Assembly: GCF_026151205.1 (NCBI RefSeq)
Contig: NC_087080.1
Span: forward strand, 6,428,797-6,492,796
Source: Bolinopsis microptera
Lineage: Eukaryota; Ctenophora; Tentaculata; Lobata; Bolinopsidae
Direction: 5' to 3'
Length of the DNA: 64,000 nt
Made by a program: the position numbers and the translations under genes. Below are positions 28,201 through 40,200 of this stretch, in pieces (the first letter of the stretch is position 1; the number at the start of each line of letters is the position of its first letter). A model generated the notes under the pieces. It was not told the DNA's origin, searched no databases, and worked only from the letters and a program-made list of their open reading frames with translations.

Positions 28201-31200
28201 GGGTGATTTGAGGTATCCCGCAAATGAAGCGGTATGCAGTACAATACAAAACAGTCACAGTAGATGTTGGAAGGTGTATTTACACTTGCTTCCTGGACCT
28301 GGCTGTTCCTCAGTTTCCCTGATCTGTTCTTGCCCTTCTTCGAACTGTAAATGAGCCATGAGACCAAGTAGACGTTTTCGTGATAAACTGTAAAACCTCT
28401 CTATACCGGGTTTCTCACGGTATAAAGCGTTTCATAAACCTCATTAAGAGCCATATAATATACACGTACTGTGTCGTATTGTGATTGAATATAGCTCGAT
28501 ATGTATTACTACTTAGTTTACATCACCCACCAAATGCGATATGAACAACTCGGTTTGATTGTTGAGGAAAAGAAGAGGTCTGGTAATACAGGTAGGCCGG
28601 TTTAGACAGCACAATTGACGGTACAGAGAGGTTTTATTTATTACAAATGTGATTATCTTAACCCCACTGATTCATCATTGAAATCAATAAAATGACAGTA
28701 CAGCAGGCTATCGTTTCGATCTTGACTGTGCCATTGGTGCAGTTTCTGTGAAAATCGATAAGGCTGTATTGTAATTAGTTATGAAACTCTTATATCGCGA
28801 TCGTATGGTTAAACTTAACGTTTTTCAGTTTCAGACCTTTCCACTTAGAGTTAGTAATTCCTGATTATTACTAAAATCTGCCGAGATTTACTGAACTCCA
28901 ACTACAAATATTGGTGATTTAAGTATCACAGTGCTGGCAAGCACGACCGGTGCATTTATTGTGGGTATACTATGTACCCCCTTTACTATTATACCCCCTT
29001 TACTATTATACCCCCTTTACTATTATACCCCCTTTGGTACACGTTACAAGCCTCTTTCGTGCACGCGAAGCGTGCACTCCGGCCGGAGGCGGCGGCCGAA
29101 GGCCGCCGCCTCCGGCAGGAGTTTTTCAGGCATTAAGACTCATCGGAAGTCGTTCAGCAGATTTATTTTTAGTTCAAAACATTCTAATTTGATGTCAAAG
29201 ATGACAGGAATAAAAAATAGTTATGTTGAGATTTTTAAGAAATTTGCATAAAATACTCGCCAGCACTGTTATACGAAATTCGGTAAAAAACCCAAAATCG
29301 CCATATTCAGGTGCCTTAAAAACCATGTTAAAATCGAGTTAGAGATCTGAAACTTTGCAGGGTGTCTAGATGTTGACCAAATCGACTGCAAAAAAAGTTT
29401 CAAGTTTCAGGGGCATCGGGAAATAGGTTTTCTAGAACCCCTGTTTTACGACAGATTGTCGTGACATAGATACATATATATTCAGGGATAGACGCTTTGC
29501 CAGTCAATTATAGGCTATATTCAGGTGTCTGTAGATTCAGAAGCTTTAAAGATACAGCCATCTCGGACCACAGGTCTTGAAGATAATTGTTTAGACTTCA
29601 GTTTACATTATATTAAAATTTAAATTAACGTCATCATCACCACTTGATGACGTCATCAAGTTAACCATTTTAAAAACTTGATTTTTGACAAAGTAGTCAC
29701 TTTTAAAATCGATTTTACACCATTAAGGAGTAATTTTATTCAAAATCTGAGGACATTTTCATCGTAGATAATTGTTCAAGTATTCTGAAAATCTACCGGA
29801 AAGTTTTTCTAGCTTGCTCCTTCATAAAGATATTCGTCATTGAAGTTTGTGCTTTTTTGAAGAATTATTTTATAAAAACGTCAATTTTGCGATTTAGTAT
29901 TCTCTGGTGTTGGGCCATGCCTTGGGTTGTGGAGCTCAGTTCTGCTTCCTATAGATATAAATTGTGCATTAGGCTAGTTTTAAAGTTAAAAATCGAAAAG
30001 TTGCACACGTGGGGACACGCCCAAATTGATAGAAAATTGCTAAAATCACTGAAAATTGCTGTTTTCGTCATTTTCTGTCAACTTTAGAGTGCCGTTGTGA
30101 TTACAGTTCTTCTTGAAATACTTTGAAACTTTGCATGTTTATCAAGCTATATATACAACAATTACATGCAAAATTTTACGGCGATTCAATATTGGATGCG
30201 CACGCAACGTCCGCTCAAAGTTTGCACGTGCGAAAGGTGAGAATTTTGCTCATTTGTGATTTCCAACAAATTCTGCTTTGCCACGACAGTTTAATGTCAT
30301 TATAAATGAATTTAATGCCAACTTGAATGAGTATTAAGTGGCATATTCAGTCAGTGATCGACCGATATGCTTACCTAAACACAAGGAAATGTTTTTAAAG
30401 GAAAAATTTCAAAATTGTTGAAACTTCCTCCTTATTAATGAAGATATCAGTTTATATTTCGACTTTATAAAGTACCCTGACAGTGACATTATAATCAAAA
30501 AGAGATGATATTTGACCAAAACCAATAATCATGGGTAGAGTGGACCGCTGCCAGTGTCTCTCTTTCCCAAACAAAAGGAAATGATATTAATTTGATTGAC
30601 CGTTCTCAAATGCAAAATGATACCGAGAATGAAATCGGTCGCTCGCTTTTCCCATTCATTTACAATTGTAATAGATTAAGAAGAACTACCCAAAGGCAGC
30701 TGTACTCAGCAATAAAGATTCAATAAACTTCAGCTAATTCAATAAGTAATAACTACCACCCTTACCCCGAAATACTAGGTATCGACCCGAACGCAACCCA
30801 AAGAGATTTTTACAGCATCTGATTGATGTACCTAATCAATCGAAACCTATTACAATTCGTAAGCCGTGAATGAATGGGAAAAGCGAGCGACCGATTTCAT
30901 TCTCGGTATCATTTTGCATTTGAGAACGGTCAATCAAATTAATATCATTTCCTTTTGTTTGGGAAAGAGAGACACTGGCAGCGGTCCACTCTACCCATGA
31001 TTATGGGTTTTGGTCAAAATTCTTGAAACGAAAAATTGACTAAGTTTTTTTGAAAATCATTTTTCTCCGCGTTTCATGCAATTTGGTCACTTTTGGCGGA
31101 AAACAATATTTTGAATTTTCGAAATTTTTCCAAGTCTCGAAAAAAAAATGTAAGTTAAAAATTTTCAAATTTTTTCTAAAAACTACCTTTCTCCGTGTTT

Positions 31201-34200
31201 TAAGCTATTCCGATCATTTTTAGCCAATAAAAAATTTTTAGAATTTTGCTAATTGGTTAATTGATAATTATCCAATTAAATTATTATCTGACGTAAAAAT
31301 TGTTAGAACAAAAGTTTTTCTTCCTGATAATATAAACACACTCGATTGATTCGCAACCTTTTACGATGTTCACAACTAAAGATATTCGACAAATAAGAAA
31401 GGTGGTAAAAAGTGGTAAAGTGGCAAAAAGTGGCCTTAAGCCACGTGGAAAAGTTTGGAAAAGTTGGTCAGCCATAGAGGGCACCTATTAGGACTCAAAA
31501 ACGTCAAAAATCCTTTGTAAGCTTCGTGTGTCAGCAGATCGATTTTTTTCAGACGGATTTCCCTGTACTAATAACCTGGAGGCCCCTTCGACATTTTATG
31601 GCATTCGTATTTCTTAAGTTTTAGTTATGTTCTGCAGTAATGGATGAAAAAAATTGTTAAATCCTGCAGGGTTAATAACGCTATCTTTTCAGTGGTGAAC
31701 GTGGACCCAATCAAATACTACCACACCAACGCCAACTTCAAGATAATCTGTTCATTCGTTGGAGCTGAGAAACCTACTGGTGTGAAGTGGTCCTACAAAG
31801 GACCCAACGACTCCGGGTACTCTCCAATAACCTCAGGATCTGATAACTTTGACCTGGCTTTGGTTAAAGATAATACAGAGGCTGTGCTCACTAAAGGCCC
31901 GCATACAACTGATGACAATGGCGAATATGATTGCGAATGGGAGTTTGCTACTAACCCCTCTTTGAAGCCAACCGGAACGCAAAATGTCATCGTTGCTCGT
32001 AAGTTCCAGTCAAAAAGACTATTTTAAATAATTTGACGTCAATTTGAATTATTTGTTTGAAATGGTGAACTTTGTATAAAGATTAATTTTATCTAAAACC
32101 ACACCGTTTCAGTGTTACAGATGCCACAAAAGGACTTGTCACCGATAAACGAACCACCTGGAATTAAGGTCGACTTGACTTGTACTGTTGTCAACGATGT
32201 AACTATAGATATTTACTGGTACCAAGGTCAGTCACATTAACTTACTGTATAATAGATGTATAACTAAAATGGTTTCAGATAAATCAGCAAAAAGTTCTAC
32301 AACACAGTGATCAATAAGTTAATTTAATTGATCTCTATAGAGAAAAAAAAGTTAACCATCGACCCTCTCGCAGGTGATACATATTTGAAAAACCTTCTCG
32401 AGGAGTTTGACGAGTCTACGAAGATTGTCAAGACAACTCTGACAATAGATAGCTTCGCTAACTCTGACGCTGGCGAATACAGCTGTAGACTAGACAAGGA
32501 TGGGTCCACCAGCCAGGTCACCCAGGACAGCGTTATTCTCAAGATCCAAGGTTAGTTTGTTTGTTGGTCCATTCATTATTAGGTAATTTTTGGAGAGTAA
32601 GTACATTTGGGTTTTCTACTTTTAGTTACAATCTCGATAAAACAAAGAAGCAGCTCTCGCAACTTTGTCCTATACAAAGTTTAACTTACTTGAATGGTTT
32701 CATTAATGGTTTTGTCCCCAATTTGATACTAAAGTTTCTCGCTTTACCTGCACTTGGATATCACGCTAATTAAGTTTGACTGTCAACTTATACTCAACTA
32801 GGTAAGTTTCGCATTTTCTCTCTCCCTCCCTTTTTCTCTCTCCCTCTCTTACATAACATAAGAATGTAGTGGTCGCAACATTCCGTAATTGTTAATTGAG
32901 ATTAAGTGTTTTCTATTCATCCACATAGTTAAAGTTTCATAAGTTTGTTTTGGATATGTTCTACTATACTGTCACATGAAATTTTTCAAATTTATCTTGA
33001 TTGCTTGATGCGTGTTTACGACTAAGCAAGTTTATACTTTTTAATTTCAACTGCGATAGTGACGTCCCGGCCGTAGGCCTGAGTTACACTAGAAACGAAA
33101 CGAAACACTGTATTTACTACCCCGCTACTACGAGACAAAGATATTATATAACATATAACTAAATAATTTACACAATACGGTGCCCATGTCTGAGCAGCTC
33201 TCCTCAAAAAACTTTCTCTCCTCATCGGAGCAGAAAGTTAAAAACAAAACACGGGTCTCATAAAATCAAAAAATACTAAATAATGCTAAAGAGATAATAT
33301 TACTTTAACTATCGCAAAAAATGGTAATAGTATACATAAAATTGCCCATATAGATAATATAATAGAACAAGTTTTTTTTTCTAAAAATATTCCCACTAAA
33401 GTTCTTTATTATATATATTTGATTAAACGAAACAAAAGAGGGCATATCTTGGCAAACGAATAAATTGTCAAGCTGGATCGCAATCACACAACAGATTGAA
33501 ATTGAGTCACGTTAGTCGGAACAAGCAGGCCGTGACTCGAGTCACGAAGTATGTTTAGAGGTCATAAAAGTTTTAATAGAAGTCAATTATGTGAGTTGTC
33601 ACCTTATGTGTTTAGGTGATAAGAATCCGCGAAAATTCCGAAATTCACGCGTTAATTATAACAGTTGGAAAATAATGATTGTAAAATAATGATAATTGGA
33701 AAATATAGATCGTAAATTAATAATACTTGGAAAATAATAGTCGTAAATTGATAATATAAATAACAAAAATTGTAAAACTTTCTATGTATGAAGATGATTA
33801 ATGATTATATAGGTATTACTATTGCATTGGCAATAATGGAACTTATTCCAGTTATCATTACTAAGACGTGTTATTTGTCACGTACCTCTTTTCTCGTTAT
33901 CACTTCCATATTTGGTATGATTACGTCACACACTCCTAATATGGTCACGAACTGTTCGACAGGTGTTTGGGTTCCATTATTGCACCAGCTCTTAGCTCAT
34001 TAGTCTGTTATGTTCAATTTCAAGGGAACTTTAGGTATCGTCTATCAATATTGCAACACGTAGTTATAGTTACGGGCTAATTTATAGCAAGTTTCGGGAT
34101 TGATCTGGCGAACTTTTGAGTTTTGACTCCATACTCGTTTAAAATGTGTTGGGCAACGTATATGACTTATCCTCATTTTCCGATGACTTATACTCCGCAG

Positions 34201-37200
34201 CGCTCCCTTCCATAATACTTTTGGAATTGGTATAGTAGCACTTGCGGAGTCAAAGTTATCAGAGCCTTGTTTGGCAAGGGACTCTGCGTTTTCATGGCTG
34301 TACCATCACTACCACATGAAGCTCGCTTAAAAACCTTTGTACATTTTGCACCAGTTGGTCTTCTAGTGAACTTATCGTGTTTTGTGATTAATTGGTAACA
34401 CCCCAGACAGATATATACCTTTTTATATGTAATATGTAAATGGTCCCACACCCTCAAAAGGATACAAATTCTCATAGAAGATGCTGGTGTGCATATTGCA
34501 TAATTTGTCACCACGCATGATCCTTGCTTTTGTTTAAAGAAACTCAAATGTATACTTTTAGTACTGCAATATCGCAATTCTTTCGAATATTATCTTGATA
34601 AAAGGGGAAACTACACTCTACTGACCCGTTTAAACTTGATTTCAAGGTCTTGCAATTTTAAGATTGTGCCATTTCAAGTGTAGTAGATCCCTGAAACAGG
34701 GAATCGTGAGAACAGCTTGATTTCCTGTTTACAGTTTTCCTTCGCCAAACTCACTGTAAAAATTCAGTGTTTAGTTTTTGAAATTGATCAACTCCTCAAA
34801 ATTTACATCCTGAATCGTCATTTTAGTTTTATGCGTGGATAAAGATCAGAACCCGGATGAATTTCTGTCTGAGTCTATCCCTATTGCTCATCTACCAAGC
34901 CTACTCCGTTCTGTCAAGTTAATACAAAATGCTGTTTTATTTTAAGTACATTTTTCAAGACGCACAATCTGATGACACACACTTGAATTCATAACTTGCT
35001 ATAAACACACATTCTAACTTCACTCTTAGTCTTACAATCTACGTAGATTATAACACACATCATATCTTCACTCTTACAATCTATGTAGATTATAATACAC
35101 ATTCTATTCAGGTCTGGACACAACTCCAGAAGCTGCTGGAAGTATCTACATTGAGGAAACTAAAAGTACAACTATCGCCTGTAAGATCGACAACGAAGGC
35201 ACCGTCACGTGGACTAAAGATGGCGCAGCTTTTGATGATGCTGCTATCTATAGCGCAGGAACATACAACTCACAAGATGATTCCACAACCAGCACTCTCA
35301 CTTTCTCAAGTGTAACTGTTGCAAATGAGGGTGTTTATGTATGTACCTTCAAGACTTTGACCGCCACCTTCACTTTGGACGCTTTCGGTAAGTCTTACAT
35401 TATTATCAAGTTAACGACTGTGAATGATCATATGATGGAACAGTTTTAAGCTATCCTTTTAATGAAAATTCTTCGACTGATTTATATTAATCCCACACAT
35501 TTTTTCCCAGGTTTTGAAGTACAAAACAAAGAGGTGAAGTCAGGAGAAGCGACTGAGTTGATCTGCAGTGTAACTGGCAGCAATAAAGTGTTTTCGTTCG
35601 CATGGACTGATTCGGTAAGGAATAATATAAATTGTATAAATATCCTTCAACCTGAAAAATGCCAACTTATGTAGCGCGCACTGAACGAAGAGGACTTTAA
35701 TATGACACAATACTCAATAAATCAAAAAGAGGACTGTACAAAATTACCACAACTGTATTTGTCTATAACTTCGTAACTATTTATTCTTGCAATGAGCTTA
35801 TAAAGTCATAGATACCACGAGTCCCGACTGCCGTATTAGTTATAAAGTTATAACGAGTCATTTTTTGTCCGATCCATTAATTTCTCCCAAATTTATTAAA
35901 ATAATAATACCTGTTGACAGGCTGACGGTGCGGTAAACTCTGTTACAGACTCACAACCGGACTCAAATAACGTCCAAAACAGCAAGATCACAGTTACCCC
36001 GACCCAAGATACTACCTATAAGTGCACCGCTACCGATCCCCTAGGAAAGGGAACAATTGAGGATACCATTATTCTGAATGTCTTTGGTTTGTACTTTTGA
36101 CATTTAGTGAACTCAGTTGTTTTCGATCTGCGTTACATCAATTTCAAACCAAGTCAATATAAAGAAATTTATCAAAATTATTCAAGAAACAAATAGTTTG
36201 GTCTAGACTCTAGTTTGGTTTTACCCGTTTTTCTAACATCGTAATTTCTACAGAAATAACGGATCCTACAGAAGTTATGGCTCAAGTTGGAGTAGCAACA
36301 TCCCTGACATGTGGAGTAACTGGTAATACTGGAACACCCAACTATATTTGGTACAAGGTCGGATCAGACACACCTGTCTACACGGATACTGGAAATGCAG
36401 CCACTTCCACCTACGACATAGCCGATCCTCAATTTTCTGACGACGGGGCCTATAAATGTACAGTTGCCATGAAAGTTGGCGACTTTACAAACGATGTGTT
36501 TGAATCAGCCACAACTGAGCTGATCATGAAGCGTAAGTTATTAAATCTATCTTGACTACCCCTCACGAAAACATAACTCTTCAGCCTTCCACAATTTGGA
36601 CATAACAATTTTCTTTGTTCCTAACGTCTAATAGTATACCCAAAAGAGCTGACGACCTCGTTCGGAGACGAGACGACGGTAAAGACAGCTACTGATACCC
36701 TGGTATGTACGTATAAGGGAGATAACGATGTTTCTAGCGTAGTCTGGACTGGTCAAGGTGGTGCTTCTGTCGATGCTTCCAAGGTATGATTTTGTGATAT
36801 TTTGAATTTTATGGTATTTGAAAAAATGACATTATGTTGAGGTCATTTTCGCGCAGCAACTTTCCAATCGATCTGAGAAATGCATAATCGTCGTCGAGAA
36901 TTACATAACTGTTTTTGTATTAATAAGGGAATAAGGGAGTCATACTATAATACATACTATGATACTCTTAGTTTTCATAGCTTGAATATTATTTAAGTAT
37001 TATAATAGACTTTATTTACTATTAACCTCTCAACTATTAGGTGGAAACGGGTGACTATAACGAAAACGACCAAACCAAAGTGAGCACATACACGTTCACT
37101 GGGGTAGAAGGGAAGGACGGAGGTGACTACACCTGTACTTTCAACTTCGACAAAAACACCATCACTCCTCTGTCTAAGAAAACTAAGGTCACCATCGCTG

Positions 37201-40200
37201 GTAAGTGCTCAATGCTCATGACGTTGAACCTCGTTATTTTAAATAATATTTCATTTTTGATGGTCGAAATTTTTGGCTAACATCCCGGTATACTATCTCG
37301 CTGCTCTCATATTAAATGGTAAACTTTTCAGTTTTGGGAATGTTTGATGCCATAACGATCAACGAAGAATCACTCGACTGTACCTTCTTCGGCACCTTCG
37401 AACCAGCCTCAGTAAAATGGTACACAGCTGCGAACCAAGAAGTGGACACAACAGCCGGATCTGCTTACTCTATCCCCGCCTCCTCCTGGGATAGTAACAC
37501 CAACTCCATAACCTCCACTCTGAGTGTCGACAAGTCCAAATACACTGATGTGGTTACGTTTACATGTGCTGTTCAGTTCGACGCAGGAGACACCTTCCCC
37601 GACAGTGTTGCTGGACTGGAGACTGTCACCTCTCTACACTTCAGGGGTAATCTCTCGTTCTATTTTAAGTATCTTTCTTTTTTGTATATCTTTGTTTTAT
37701 CTTGTTTTAAAAAAATGTATGTTGATTTGAGTTTAATTTGTGCGCGCGTGACGCGTCGCTAAAACTTTATTCAACCATCGCTGCAGCAGTCAGCACAATG
37801 CAGGGTTTCATGTTGACTTCTCTAACAATACCTATCCCAGAAATTGAAACACAGAGTTCAACTACCTACTCAACCGGGCAAGATGTCACTTTATCCTGCG
37901 TATTCGACTTCACGAAGGGAGGCACTGGTCCAACATCAGTTGAATGGACTCAGATAGATGGTCTCACCATGGCCACTGATTACCTCGTGGAATTAGGTAA
38001 TGAGAAGTAATTTTATACACCCCACTATCTGGCCTGTAATATATGGGATGACCAATTTATGAGTTCATTTCTATCCACATTTTCTGAATGAATAATGTAA
38101 TCATTAAATTGTTCGACAGGAGAAAATGGAGCTGACGGGAAACGAACAACAACTCTTTCCTTGAAAGGAATAGACGATCCAAAGTTTGCCGAATTGTATA
38201 CCTGCGGTTTCAAATATTCTGATACGGAAAAATACATTGAGAGTATCCAGGTTCATGTCAGAGGTAATTATACAGCTTTTCTAACTATTGACACCCTTTC
38301 TTACTATAACAGTTATTACAGCTATACATTCAAGTTGTATTTTGATGAGTTTTCTGTTAAAATACATTTTTGGTGATTAAAGCTTATGCTATTTTCGACC
38401 AAACCAATCTGTTTCCAATTAAATGTACCACTGTAATGTACTTTCAGTGTCAACTGTTGACCAAGCCTCGCAATACGTTCACACCAACGCAAACTTCAAG
38501 ATAACATGTGACTTCGTGGGAAAGGAAACCCCGTCATCTGTAACATGGTCGCACAAAGCAACAGCTGATGCTGCGGCAACTACCGTCACTGATCAAATTA
38601 CTGACTTCGGTTTGGAGCTGATTGATAGCAAGCAAGCTATACTCACCAAGTCGAATCCTTCTTCTGCTGACGATGGCGAATATACTTGTGAATTTGATTT
38701 TGCTGAGATGCCATCCGAAAAAGGAACCGCGAAAGCCGATATCGTTGCAGCTTGTAAGTCTAGTAGAACACAGGGAAATGGAAAAATGTACCTCATCTTT
38801 ACCGTTAAAAAGTTGTGAAACCATTTTGCATTTTTAAATAACCAAATAATGATTTACCACGTTTGTCTATCATATTCTCGTACATATCACAAATCAAGAC
38901 CATGCTAACGTTCTACCCTCCGTACCGATCAGTTAATTAAACCAATATTTCAGTGCTCCAGATGCCGCAACACACTTCATCTCCTATAACAGAAGCTCCC
39001 GCCCAGAAAATTATCCTTACTTGTACAGTTAAAAGTGATACTTCACTGGACATTTTCTGGTACAAAGGTAAATATTCACCTTGATAAAGTGACCAGTCAC
39101 AATAAATGATACACCATTCTTGTTTATTTGTTGGATTTAGATTGTGTGATGCAGGATTGAAATGGATATCCGTAAAATAAACAGTCGCAATCGGTTCTCA
39201 CTTTTAAAAGATACTGCACCTAATTTAAACGAACCTCCAAGTCACATTCTTATCATTGTAACGCTAACTTGAACTCCTTTCCCTGTACCTAATCTCTTAT
39301 TTCCAGGAGCAACTGAACTGACCAACACATTTGAAGAAGTTTTGAGGGCTAACGTAATTTCATCAGAACTTACTATTGCCAGCTTCACATCCGCGGATAT
39401 CGGGGAATACTCGTGTAGACTGGATAATGATGGTAGCATCCTCCGAGTCTCCGAACACAGGATCATTCTCAAGATCCAAGGTTTGTTTGTGGTCTACTTA
39501 GGACTACTTAGAACTACTGAGGACTAATTGGGATCACTTAGGATTACTTAGGATCACTTAGGATTACTTAGGATTACGTAGGATCACTTAGGATCACTTA
39601 GGATCACTTAGGATTACTTAGGATTACTTAGGATCACTTAGGATCACTTAGGATTACTTAGGATTACTTAGGATCACTTAGGATTACTTAGGATTACGTA
39701 GGATCACTTAGGATCACTTAGGATTACTTAGGATTACTTAGGATTACTTAGGATTACTTAGGATTACTTAGGATCACTTAGGATTACTTAGGATTACTTA
39801 GGATCACTTAGGATTACTTAGGATTATTTAGGATTACTTAAGATTACTTAGGATTACTTAGGATTACTTAGGATTACTTAAAACTACTCAAGACTACTTA
39901 GGACTACTTTAGCTTAGGGAGAAATGCAGGCTGTGGCAGTCCTTTTCAGTAAACATTATATAAACACCAGAACAGACAACTTGAAGCATTTTAACCATCT
40001 AATAATATAACTCGATATACAATACAATATAACTCAACTCACTGGGTTTACAAGGTTGCATATCTAGATAAATAAAATAAAATTAGATATATAAATAAAA
40101 CTGTGATTACGTGATATTAATGATCTTTATGATCTTAGGGCTACTACCTCTAACAGAGTTTTGTGGAGAAATTTATTTACCTCATAATTAACCTTTATTT

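Larger units (their letters stand above)
26466..31570. mobile_element. Composite palindromic element A in intron 41 (outer arms)
   Basis: The left arm 26466-27017 is the inverted complement of the right arm 31019-31570 (about 550 bp). Both ends read TAGTACAGGGAAATCCG going inward. The arms are nearly identical: one roughly 200-bp stretch (26551-26751 and 31284-31484) translates identically in both. An ATA trinucleotide flanks both ends and may be the target-site duplication. The centre holds two further elements, B (27016-28926) and C (28926-31018). No transposase frame was found. The arms are open-frame poor and A/T rich. Confidence 0.85.

Noticed and set aside
26551-31484. Identical 66-residue frames at 26551-26751 (+) and 31284-31484 (-)
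   Set aside because: They are the two arms of palindrome A. The identity reflects arm similarity, and nothing suggests a protein.
34188-34577. 129-codon open frame on the minus strand in intron 44
   Set aside because: No recognisable domain, no splice partners, low-complexity composition, and it lies inside an intron of a well-supported plus-strand gene.
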